Part shown: one piece after another, positions 7,485 through 12,419 of the stretch
Position numbering within the stretch: position 1 is the first letter of the stretch
Layout: every line of letters starts with the position of its first letter
Assembly: GCA_937895645.1 (NCBI GenBank)
Contig: CALBKQ010000096.1
Span: forward strand, 1-12,419
DNA length: 12,419 nucleotides
From: an uncultured Clostridia bacterium
GTDB taxonomy: Bacteria; Bacillota; Clostridia; Oscillospirales; Acutalibacteraceae
Direction: 5' to 3'
Notes under the pieces: generated by a model
Told to the model about the DNA's origin: nothing
Database searches by the model: none
What the model saw: only the letters and a program-made list of their open reading frames with translations
Program-made: the position numbers and the translations under genes

Positions 7485-8699
7485 TTACTGTTTGTAATCG
7501 CTAAGGAAATCCTTAAACGCATCCATAGCTTCGCCTAAAATTCGTCTTCTTGGAAGATAAACGATTCTAAAGTGGTCAGGTGTAGGATAGTTAAATCCAC
7601 GACCGTGCATAAGAAGAACATTTTTAGCCTTCAAGAAATCAAGGACAAGTTTTTCGTCGTCATGCAAATTAAATTTCTTTGTATCGAGTTTTGGGAAAAT
7701 GTAGAATGCTGCTTTTGGTTTAACAACAGAAACACCGTCTATATCACAAAGCGCATTATACACGAACTCTCTTTGCTCATAAATTCTACCACCAGGAAGA
7801 AGAAGTTCATCAACACTCTGTGCACCACCGAGAGCAGTCTGCACAATACTCTGAGCAGGCACATTAGGGCAAATTCGCATTGATGTAAGAAGATTAAGTC
7901 CTTTAATATAACCTGCCATTTTCTTCTTGTCGCCACTTACTACAATCCAACCCACACGGAAACCTGCAACACGGTGTGACTTTGAAAGTCCGTTAAAGCT
8001 TACGCAAGGCACATCAGGAGCAAGAGATGCAAGTGCTGTATGTGTAGCCCCGTCCATAACAAGTCTATCGTAGATTTCGTCAGCAAAAAGCATTAAATTA
8101 TTTTGCCTTGCTATTTCAACAATTTCTTTAAGAATTTCATCACTATACAAAGCACCTGTTGGGTTGTTAGGGTTAATAACTACAATACCCTTTGTATTAG
8201 GTGTAATTTTCTTTTTAATGTCGTCAATATCAGGATTCCACTCATTTTGCTCATCACACATATAGTGCACAGCCTTACCGCCTGCAAAATTTACTGATGC
8301 AGTCCAGAGTGGATAATCAGGTGCTGGAACTAAAATTTCATCACTTGGATTTAAGAGTGCCTGCATTGAAAGTGTAATCAATTCGCTTACACCATTACCG
8401 ATATAAATATCATTCGTTTCAACACCTTTAACACCTTTAAGCTGATAATATTGCATTATTGCTTTTCTTGCAGTGAAAAGTCCTTTTGATTCAGAATAGC
8501 CCTCACAAGCGTGAAGATTATAAATCATATCATGCACAATCTCATCAGGAGCTGTAAATCCAAACGGTGCAGGATTACCGATATTAAGTTTTAATATTCT
8601 TTCGCCATAGGCTTCCATTTTCATTGCTTCGTCCATAACAGGACCGCGGATTGCATAACGAACATTATCAAGTCTTGTGCTTTTATCAAATTTTCCCAT
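7485..8699 (-). CDS. alaA: Alanine-type PLP-dependent aminotransferase (AlaA-like)
   Basis: A 404-residue class I/II aminotransferase that closely follows the E. coli AlaA pattern as I know it (405 residues), the glutamate-pyruvate transaminase making alanine. Matching segments include LKLNIGNPAPFGF (36-48), GNGVSELI (101-108), LVPAPDYPLWTA (123-134) and NPNNPTG (176-182). Cofactor residues are visible: Asn179, Asp207 and Tyr210 in FADEIYD, the Schiff-base Lys240 in SFNGLSKSHRVAGFR and the carboxylate-binding Arg378 in DHFRIV. The start has AGAGG eight bases upstream. Only about a dozen bases separate that site from the rpmA terminator tract and no -35/-10 pair is evident there, so expression may rely on read-through from the ribosomal operon. 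Exact amino-acid preference remains an inference. Confidence 0.9.
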   Translation of the reverse strand: MGKFDKSTRLDNVRYAIRGPVMDEAMKMEAYGERILKLNIGNPAPFGFTAPDEIVHDMIYNLHACEGYSESKGLFTARKAIMQYYQLKGVKGVETNDIYIGNGVSELITLSMQALLNPSDEILVPAPDYPLWTASVNFAGGKAVHYMCDEQNEWNPDIDDIKKKITPNTKGIVVINPNNPTGALYSDEILKEIVEIARQNNLMLFADEIYDRLVMDGATHTALASLAPDVPCVSFNGLSKSHRVAGFRVGWIVVSGDKKKMAGYIKGLNLLTSMRICPNVPAQSIVQTALGGAQSVDELLLPGGRIYEQREFVYNALCDIDGVSVVKPKAAFYIFPKLDTKKFNLHDDEKLVLDFLKAKNVLLMHGRGFNYPTPDHFRIVYLPRRRILGEAMDAFKDFLSDYKQ

Positions 8700-8712
8700 A
8701 AATTATACCTCT

Positions 8713-8743
8713 AAAAAAATATTCCCACCTTTGTAGGTGGGAA
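8713..8743 (-). terminator. Intrinsic terminator of the rplU-prp-rpmA operon
   Basis: On the minus strand a 9-bp stem, TTCCCACCT/AGGTGGGAA (8722-8743), with a four-base loop is followed by TATTTTTTT (8713-8721). It sits 14 bases after the rpmA stop and only 13 bases before the alaA start codon, so the T-run abuts the alaA ribosome site. Confidence 0.88.
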
Positions 8744-8757
8744 CTCGTTAGTTAGAA

Positions 8758-9042
8758 TTACTGTTCAACTGGATAAACGCTAACCTTTTTTCTGTCTTTG
8801 CCCATTCTTTCGAACTTAACTTTACCGTCGATAAGTGCGAAGAGAGAGTCATCAGAACCACGACCTACATTGTTGCCTGGGTGGATGTGAGTACCACGCT
8901 GTTTAACAAGAATGTTACCAGCAAGAACAAACTGACCGTCTGCTCTCTTAACACCAAGACGCTTTGACTCTGAGTCACGGCCGTTCTTTGTAGAACCCAT
9001 ACCTTTTTTATGAGCAAATAACTGAATGTTGATTTTAAGCAT
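8758..9042 (-). CDS. rpmA: Ribosomal protein bL27 with Prp-cleavable N-terminus
   Basis: A 94-residue large-subunit protein whose N-terminus reaches the peptidyl transferase centre. I start it at the ATG at 9040-9042, preceded by AGAGGTG at good distance; a TTG six codons earlier lies upstream of that ribosome site. It begins MLKINIQLFAHKKGMGSTKNG, where Firmicutes carry a short extension removed after the Phe-Phe or similar pair before Ala. Here the site would be LF|AHKKG (between residues 9 and 10), with leucine in place of the more usual first phenylalanine. The conserved GSTKNGRDSESKRLGVK (16-32) and NILVKQRGTHIHPG core follow. The first eight bases overlap the end of prp, indicating translational coupling. 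It is followed by the terminator at 8713-8743. Confidence 0.96.
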   Translation of the reverse strand: MLKINIQLFAHKKGMGSTKNGRDSESKRLGVKRADGQFVLAGNILVKQRGTHIHPGNNVGRGSDDSLFALIDGKVKFERMGKDRKKVSVYPVEQ

Positions 9043-9358
9043 CAAAAACACCTCTTTCAAGTTTCAAGTTGTTGGGATACTGACTTTGCAACTCACTTAA
9101 GTGCAAATATAAACCGTCAGTAATCATTTTCGATTTACGAGCATCATCTAAATTCATTTCTAATTTAAGATACCCGTCACGGACTACTGTTTCTGGATTT
9201 AACTTCATAATCTCAATTATTGTGTTTGCTGCCATATAAACTGCTGAAGAAACTGCACTACATACAATGTCAGCGCCCGCTTCTGCGTAATCACTATGAC
9301 CGCTTAACTCAAAGGAAACTACCATTTCATCCGAAAACAGAAATTTTGCTGTTGTCAT
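9035..9358 (-). CDS. prp: Ribosomal-processing cysteine protease Prp (YsxB)
   Basis: A 107-residue cysteine protease that trims the N-terminal extension of bL27 in Firmicutes and relatives; the processing is essential in Staphylococcus aureus. The catalytic pair is visible as His21 in ELSGHSDYAEAG and Cys33 in DIVCSAVS, the spacing typical of the family. It lies between rplU and rpmA as in other Firmicutes. Its ATG overlaps the rplU stop by one base (TAATG), and its end overlaps the rpmA start by eight bases, so all three are translationally linked. Presence of an extended L27 substrate next door supports the assignment. Confidence 0.94.
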   Translation of the reverse strand: MTTAKFLFSDEMVVSFELSGHSDYAEAGADIVCSAVSSAVYMAANTIIEIMKLNPETVVRDGYLKLEMNLDDARKSKMITDGLYLHLSELQSQYPNNLKLERGVFDA

Positions 9359-9669
9359 TATGCGTTGATACCGGTAATCTCAACCTTTGTATATGGCTGA
9401 CGATGACCCTTCTTACGCTTTTCGTTCTTCTTTGGTTTGTAAGTAAATACTGTGATTTTCTTACCTTTACCATTTTTGAGAACTTTTGCAGTTACTGTTG
9501 CACCTTCAACATAAGGAGCACCTGCTTTAAGTCCGTCTTCAGAACCAACTGCGAGAACCTTGTCAAAAGTAATCTCTGCATCTGCTTCTACGTCAAGCTT
9601 TTCTACAAATACAACGTCGCCGTTCTGTACTTTGTACTGCTTGCCGCCTGTTACGATGATTGCGTACAT
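9358..9669 (-). CDS. rplU: Ribosomal protein bL21
   Basis: A 103-residue structural protein of the 50S subunit that binds 23S rRNA. The family signature is complete: start MYAIIVTGGKQYKV, the GDVVFVEKL strand, GAPYVEGATVTAKVLKNGKGKKITVFTYKPKKN and the C-terminal KGHRQPYTKVEITGI. The length is as expected. It is first in rplU-prp-rpmA, transcribed from the consensus promoter at 9768-9796 through a structured leader of about 90 bases typical of L21 autoregulation. An AGGTTAG ribosome site lies eight bases before the ATG. Confidence 0.97.
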   Translation of the reverse strand: MYAIIVTGGKQYKVQNGDVVFVEKLDVEADAEITFDKVLAVGSEDGLKAGAPYVEGATVTAKVLKNGKGKKITVFTYKPKKNEKRKKGHRQPYTKVEITGINA

Positions 9670-9761
9670 TTTTCTAACCTACCTTAAATATAGACTCGCT
9701 ATCGAGGGTGGAAAATTCACTTGCAGTATGCATTCAGGCATACTACCCCCTAATATGCGGC
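9670..9761 (-). promoter_or_regulatory. L21-leader-like structured 5' untranslated region
   Basis: The transcript between the predicted start near 9761 and rplU can form two hairpins: AGTATGC/GCATACT (9725-9744, loop of six) and CTCG/CGAG (9695-9706). A GGGGT/ACCC pairing (9706-9709 with 9745-9748) could enclose the first. Many Firmicutes carry an L21 leader RNA in exactly this place, thought to bind L21 and repress its operon. I infer the same here from position and foldability; I cannot run a covariance model. Confidence 0.65.
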
Positions 9762-9767
9762 TTAAAT

Positions 9768-9796
9768 ATGATAACAGAACACTTGTCAAATGTCAA
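9768..9796 (-). promoter_or_regulatory. Strong sigma-A promoter of rplU-prp-rpmA
   Basis: On the minus strand a perfect TTGACA (9791-9796) and TATCAT (9768-9773) are separated by 17 bases. A second TTGACA copy sits seven bases nearer (9784-9789) but with wrong spacing. The -35 lies inside the inverted repeat at 9778-9801. Confidence 0.88.
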
Positions 9797-9806
9797 GTGT
9801 TTTTTT
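9778..9806 (+). terminator. Inverted repeat with plus-strand T-run overlapping the rplU -35 box
   Basis: Arms AACACTTG (9778-9785) and CAAGTGTT (9794-9801) flank an eight-base centre, and on the plus strand a run of seven Ts follows (9800-9806). It looks like a rightward intrinsic terminator that would stop antisense transcription entering the gap, or an operator over the promoter. No rightward gene lies just upstream, so the role is uncertain. Confidence 0.45.
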
Positions 9807-9838
9807 AATTCGTAATGCGTAATTAGGAATTCGTAATT
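9807..9838 (-). repeat. 32-nt dispersed repeat, copy 1
   Basis: This copy reads AATTCGTAATGCGTAATT at its left end. Its reverse complement matches the copy at 9885-9916 at 28 of 32 positions by eye, so the two form inverted arms around the terminator hairpin at 9856-9883. No open frame; function unknown. Confidence 0.75.
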
Positions 9839-9855
9839 ATTTTTTTGAATTGCAT

Positions 9856-9883
9856 AAAAACGGCGAGAAAATTTTCTCGCCGT
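9856..9883 (-). terminator. Intrinsic terminator of the aldolase-like gene
   Basis: A perfect 24-base palindrome, ACGGCGAGAAAA/TTTTCTCGCCGT (9860-9883), is followed on the minus strand by a T-run (9856-9860). It stands 33 bases after the stop codon of the leftward aldolase-like gene and lies between two inverted copies of the 32-nt repeat. Confidence 0.88.
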
Positions 9884-9884
9884 C

Positions 9885-9916
9885 AATTACGAATTAAGCA
9901 TTACGCATTACGAATT
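9885..9916 (+). repeat. 32-nt dispersed repeat, copy 2
   Basis: Built from AATTACGAATT ends and a GCATTACGCATT centre. It abuts the stop codon of the aldolase-like gene directly. It matches the copy at 12169-12200 in the same orientation at 29 of 32 positions and copy 1 in inverse orientation at 28 of 32. Confidence 0.78.
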
Positions 9917-10888
9917 TTAATAGTTATCTAAAAGTTCTTTGTAAAACTCTGTATAATCGTTACGCTTTTTGTCTGTGAAATTCATAGCTTCTCTTGGGTG
10001 ACGGTTAAGCTGACCTGTAAACATATACTGAAGGTCAAAGCCCCACACTACGCCTGACTCTTTAAGTGGAAGCATATAATTTTCGATAAATCTTAAAAGA
10101 CTATAAATACTGTACTTTGGATTTTTAAGGAAACCAAGCATTAACTCCATAGCACAGTTGCCTGCACCACGTCCCATTGAAAGTGCAGTTGCATCCACAT
10201 AAGACACACCATAAGAAAGCGTTTCAATAGTATTTGCAAATGCAAGGTTTTGATTATTATGACCGTGGAAGCCAATCTTTTTATTGTATTTTTCACCGTA
10301 TTCAAGATATTTCTTTGCAAGTTCTGCAGCATTTTCAGGGAATAATGACCCGTAACTGTCAACAAGATAGATTACGTCAACTTTGCTTTCCCCAAGCATT
10401 TCAAGAGCATCATCAATCTGATTAAAACTTGCCTGTGATATAGCCATAATGTTACAGGTTGTTTCATAACCCAACTCATTGAAATAGTTAATCATTTCAA
10501 TGGCTGCAGGAATCTGATGAATATAGCAAGCAACACGAATCATATCAATTACGCTATCTTTTTTAGGAAGAAAGTCAGTTTTATAGTCACATCTTCCAAC
10601 GTCAGCCATAACTGCAATTTTCATGTCAGAAACATTATCACCAACGATTGAACGCAAATCTTCTTCATTACAGAACTTCCATTTACCGTGGTCTTCTTCA
10701 TTAAAAAGATTTTTACTTGCTTTATAGCCGAATTCCATATAGTCAACGCCACACTTTATGTTTGTTTTATAAAGTTCGCGTACAAATTCATCTGTAAACT
10801 GGAAATTGTTACAAAGTCCGCCATCACGGATTGTTGCGTCAAGAAGTTTAATGTCGTGACGCACACTCATTAAGTTACCTTTTCTCAT
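9917..10888 (-). CDS. DRE-TIM metallolyase-fold protein, HMGL/4-hydroxy-2-oxovalerate-aldolase-like
   Basis: A 323-residue probable cytosolic enzyme of the HMG-CoA lyase-like TIM-barrel superfamily, which makes or breaks C-C bonds next to a 2-oxo or CoA-ester group using a divalent metal. The N-terminal LLDATIRDGG (15-24) supplies the Arg-Asp pair, GFHGHNN (206-212) the metal-binding His-x-His (208, 210), and MGRGAGNC (238-245) resembles the loop of 4-hydroxy-2-oxovalerate aldolases. It lacks the regulatory domain of isopropylmalate or homocitrate synthases. Partner genes such as an acylating aldehyde dehydrogenase are absent, so the substrate is unknown. Start is ambiguous: ATG at 10888 with AAGAGG, or ATG at 10870 with AAAGG; both have workable spacing. 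It has its own consensus promoter, is divergent from the acyltransferase gene and ends at its own terminator. Confidence 0.8.
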   Translation of the reverse strand: MRKGNLMSVRHDIKLLDATIRDGGLCNNFQFTDEFVRELYKTNIKCGVDYMEFGYKASKNLFNEEDHGKWKFCNEEDLRSIVGDNVSDMKIAVMADVGRCDYKTDFLPKKDSVIDMIRVACYIHQIPAAIEMINYFNELGYETTCNIMAISQASFNQIDDALEMLGESKVDVIYLVDSYGSLFPENAAELAKKYLEYGEKYNKKIGFHGHNNQNLAFANTIETLSYGVSYVDATALSMGRGAGNCAMELMLGFLKNPKYSIYSLLRFIENYMLPLKESGVVWGFDLQYMFTGQLNRHPREAMNFTDKKRNDYTEFYKELLDNY

Positions 10889-10952
10889 AGTATTCGCCTC
10901 TTGTGAATGTTTTCACTTTAGCAATTAAAAGTGCGAAAGTGGATTGCAAAGT

Positions 10953-10981
10953 ATTATAGCACCTTAAATATAGTTTGTCAA
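10953..10981 (-). promoter_or_regulatory. Consensus sigma-A promoter of the aldolase-like gene
   Basis: On the minus strand TTGACA (10976-10981), a 17-base spacer and TATAAT (10953-10958) are perfect matches to consensus. The leader of about 55 bases contains CACTTT (10914-10919) able to pair with either of two AAAGTG copies (10928-10933, 10936-10941), and GTGAA/TTCAC (10903-10916). Confidence 0.9.
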
Positions 10982-10992
10982 TGGGATTTTTA

Positions 10993-11021
10993 TTGACTAT
11001 AGTTGTTTATTTTGATATACT
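10993..11021 (+). promoter_or_regulatory. Sigma-A promoter of the acyltransferase gene
   Basis: TTGACT (10993-10998) and TATACT (11016-11021) with a 17-base spacer. Its -35 box is only 11 bases from that of the divergent aldolase promoter, so the two polymerases would compete or share a regulator. The downstream GAGGT ribosome site at about 11040 precedes the ATG at 11051. Confidence 0.82.
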
Positions 11022-11050
11022 AAATTGAAATTTTATGCGAGGTAAATAAT

Positions 11051-11992
11051 ATGGGACTTAAAAATTTTCTTGATATAACTCTCCATCGTCCTATGGAAGG
11101 CGACAAAGTAGAATATTTTGGTGAAGTTAAGAAAAAGTGCAACGGATATGTGCTTTCAAATGCTACAACTCAACCTGCAGCCGCTTACGCTTATGAAGCA
11201 GATGTTACAAAACTTTGGGATACTTATAAAGAATTAAAAAACGAATGTGGCTATCCCCTTTCATTTAATACAATTATGATGAAAGCAATGGTTGAAGGTC
11301 TTAAAACGGCACCTCGTCTTAACTCTCACATTTATTTCAAGCCCTTTTCAGTATCAGGCAAACTTATTGTCAAAAAACATATAAATATAGCTATGCCCGT
11401 AGTGTTAGATAATGGTGATACATATCCTGTGAATATTCTTGAGGCAGAAACAAAAACTCTTAAAGAGTTGCAAGAACAGACAACCGATGTTGTTACACGA
11501 ATGAAAACCACAAACATTCAACGCACATATACAGATATGGTGCTTAATCGTAGTATTGCTTTTGTACTTACAGGTAAAATCGCACAATCAGTTGCTATGG
11601 GTGTTAAAGGTGCATTTGGCAAGAGCAAAATGGGTAAAATCAGTGATTTGTTTAATCAACCACCAAAAGAAGAAAACGCACTTACTCCACAACATGTTAA
11701 CGAAGGTACTGTTTGTTTCTCAAACTGGGGAACTCTCGCAAAAGGTCTTAACGGTATGGGCACACAAGCACCGCTTCTTTACCCACAGGTGTTTATGATG
11801 GGTACAGGCGCAGTGCAGGATAAAGAATTCGTTTTCAGAAATAGTAAGGGCGAAGTTGATTTAGGCGTAAAAAAAGTTATGCCTATTACACTCACATTCG
11901 ACCACAGAATTGGTGCACTTAATGATGTTGTACCGTTTATTAAAGTGCTTGATGAGATTTTTGAAAGCCCTGAAACAATTAAGACTTGGTAA
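11051..11992 (+). CDS. Stand-alone 2-oxoacid dehydrogenase E2-type (CAT-like) acyltransferase
   Basis: A 313-residue protein made only of the acyltransferase catalytic domain shared by dehydrogenase E2 subunits and chloramphenicol acetyltransferase. Visible landmarks are the N-terminal strand region, IAMPVVLDNGDTYPVNI (113-129), FSNWGTLAKG (223-232, the E2 SNxG region), YPQVFMMGTGAVQDK (244-258) and the active-site segment LTFDHRIGALNDV (281-293). The catalytic His285 is present, but the usual HxxxDG reads HRIGAL, so the conserved Asp and Gly are missing. There is no lipoyl domain, no peripheral-subunit-binding domain and no E1 or E3 gene nearby, so it is not a classical complex subunit. The insertion around 184-212 is rich in Lys and Gly. 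It has its own promoter and a bidirectional terminator after it. Substrate and activity are unknown. Confidence 0.82.
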   Translation: MGLKNFLDITLHRPMEGDKVEYFGEVKKKCNGYVLSNATTQPAAAYAYEADVTKLWDTYKELKNECGYPLSFNTIMMKAMVEGLKTAPRLNSHIYFKPFSVSGKLIVKKHINIAMPVVLDNGDTYPVNILEAETKTLKELQEQTTDVVTRMKTTNIQRTYTDMVLNRSIAFVLTGKIAQSVAMGVKGAFGKSKMGKISDLFNQPPKEENALTPQHVNEGTVCFSNWGTLAKGLNGMGTQAPLLYPQVFMMGTGAVQDKEFVFRNSKGEVDLGVKKVMPITLTFDHRIGALNDVVPFIKVLDEIFESPETIKTW

Positions 11993-12009
11993 AAAAAGAA
12001 AAACAATAA

Positions 12010-12039
12010 AAAAGGATTTGCAAATTAGCAAATCCTTTT
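12010..12039. terminator. Bidirectional terminator between acyltransferase gene and tRNA-Arg
   Basis: A perfect 12-bp stem, AAAAGGATTTGC/GCAAATCCTTTT, with a six-base loop. Rightward it is followed by CTTTT; leftward by TTTATTGTTTTTCTTTTT, a stronger tail that suits release of the tRNA transcript. Confidence 0.9.
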
Positions 12040-12045
12040 CTTTTA

Positions 12046-12122
12046 TGGCACGCTTGATGCGATTTGAACGCACGACCTTCAGAGTCGGAGTCTGACGCTC
12101 TATCCAACTGAGCTACAAGCGC
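12046..12122 (-). tRNA. tRNA-Arg, anticodon CCG
   Basis: Read on the minus strand, this 77-base gene folds into a full cloverleaf. The acceptor stem is GCGCTTG with CAAGCGT (a G-U pair at 1:72), followed by discriminator G and an encoded CCA. The D-arm is GCTC/GAGC, the anticodon stem TCAGA/TCTGA encloses the loop CTCCGAC, and the T-arm GTGCG/CGCAT encloses TTCAAAT. The anticodon is CCG, decoding the arginine codon CGG. It lies 89 bases after the ychF stop, behind a repeat, and ends at the bidirectional terminator. No convincing -35/-10 pair of its own is visible. Confidence 0.95.
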
Positions 12123-12128
12123 ATATTC

Positions 12129-12200
12129 AATGCGGAATGCGTAATTGTTATATCAGTTGGATTATTCTAATTACGAATTACGCATTGCGAATTACGAATT
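12129..12200. repeat. 32-nt dispersed repeat, copy 3, with partial inverted arm
   Basis: The right part (12169-12200) matches the copy at 9885-9916 at 29 of 32 positions in the same orientation. A shorter left part (12132-12146) contains AATGCGTAATT, the exact reverse complement of AATTACGCATT at 12176-12186, so the region is an imperfect inverted repeat around a 20-30-base unrelated centre. It fills the gap between ychF and tRNA-Arg. Confidence 0.7.
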
Positions 12201-12233
12201 ATTATTCAGATTTACACATTAAATCTGAATAAT
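12201..12233 (-). repeat. Perfect 13-bp inverted repeat spanning the ychF stop codon
   Basis: ATTATTCAGATTT (12201-12213) and AAATCTGAATAAT (12221-12233) pair perfectly with a seven-base loop. The right arm is coding sequence for the last residues of YchF; the left arm begins inside the stop codon. The stem is AT-rich and has no T-run after it, so it is a weak terminator at best; it could protect the mRNA 3' end. Confidence 0.6.
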
Positions 12234-12419
12234 ACAATATCTCCATCTTTCATAATGTATTCTTTGCCTTCGCTTCGTACAAGTCCTTTTTCTTTGGCTG
12301 CTTGCATTGTGCCGTTTGCCATAAGGTCGTCAAAGTGTATTACTTCTGCACGGATAAATCCACGTTCAAAGTCAGTATGGATTTTACCTGCTGCCTGTGG
12401 TGCTTTTGTACCTTTTTTG
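12212..12419 (-). CDS. ychF: YchF (Obg-family P-loop NTPase), C-terminal end (5' end outside window)
   Basis: Only the last 68 codons and one further base are in the window. They read KKGTKAPQAAGKIHTDFERG, then FIRAEVIHFDDL and, at the end, DGDIVLFRFNV. This is the hallmark C-terminal TGS domain of YchF, the universally conserved ATP-preferring member of the Obg family, which binds ribosomes and affects translation and stress responses. The nucleotide-binding domain is not visible. The stop codon lies inside the 13-bp inverted repeat, and a 32-nt repeat and tRNA-Arg follow. Identification from this segment is confident. Confidence 0.93.
   Translation of the reverse strand, partial: KKGTKAPQAAGKIHTDFERGFIRAEVIHFDDLMANGTMQAAKEKGLVRSEGKEYIMKDGDIVLFRFNV

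Noticed and set aside
9220..9687. A rightward 155-residue reading frame opposite prp and rplU
   Set aside because: Antisense to prp and the start of rplU, whose families are certain; composition is that of a shadow frame.
9917..10888. Isopropylmalate, homocitrate or Re-citrate synthase
   Set aside because: Length about 320 with no C-terminal regulatory domain, and the GRGAGN loop and HGHNN context are closer to hydroxy-oxovalerate aldolases.
11051..11992. Chloramphenicol acetyltransferase resistance gene
   Set aside because: It shares the fold but is about 100 residues longer than CAT, lacks the HHxxxDG motif and has E2-like SNxG and PQV segments.
12046..12122. Integration of a mobile element at the tRNA-Arg gene
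   Set aside because: No integrase, no duplicate of the tRNA 3' end and no change in gene content on either side within the window.

Overview
The window reads as ordinary core chromosome of a low-GC, anaerobic, probably spore-forming member of the Clostridia (Firmicutes). The reasons are a 2[4Fe-4S] clostridial-type ferredoxin, a SpoIID-like protein, the Firmicutes darA-holB-ricT cluster, the rplU-prp-rpmA operon with a Prp-cleavable L27, a citrate synthase of the clostridial type, strong AGGAGG-like ribosome binding sites and consensus sigma-A promoters. The species cannot be fixed from the sequence alone.

Layout, left to right. The 3' part of hslO (Hsp33) runs rightward into a bidirectional terminator. 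A leftward block follows: darA (c-di-AMP receptor), holB (DNA polymerase III delta'), ricT (Fe-S PSP1 protein) and a small ferredoxin with its own promoter. Just upstream of darA lies a 120-bp array of short palindromes. A second leftward operon holds a citrate synthase, an unrecognised membrane protein and an AEC-family permease. Divergent from it is spoIID, which converges on alaA (alanine-type aminotransferase). alaA lies just downstream of the leftward rplU-prp-rpmA operon, which has a promoter and an L21-leader-like 5' region. Next come a leftward DRE-TIM aldolase-like gene and a divergent stand-alone 2-oxoacid dehydrogenase E2-type acyltransferase, sharing a compact two-promoter region. 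At the right end are a tRNA-Arg(CCG) and the 3' end of ychF, both leftward.

Most genes are housekeeping: translation (L21, L27, Prp, tRNA-Arg, YchF), replication (HolB), redox and stress (Hsp33, ferredoxin, RicT), second-messenger sensing (DarA), central carbon and nitrogen metabolism (citrate synthase, AlaA) and sporulation (SpoIID). I see no mobile element, CRISPR array, defence locus or prophage. The least explained parts are two families of short repeats (the palindrome array at 2868-2990 and three 32-nt copies near 9807, 9885 and 12169), the membrane protein beside citrate synthase, and the divergent aldolase/acyltransferase pair, whose acyltransferase lacks the usual HxxxDG active-site aspartate. 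No stretch longer than 300 bases is without a gene; the longest is the 247 bases between rplU and the aldolase-like gene, filled by the L21 leader, its promoter, an inverted repeat pair and a terminator.
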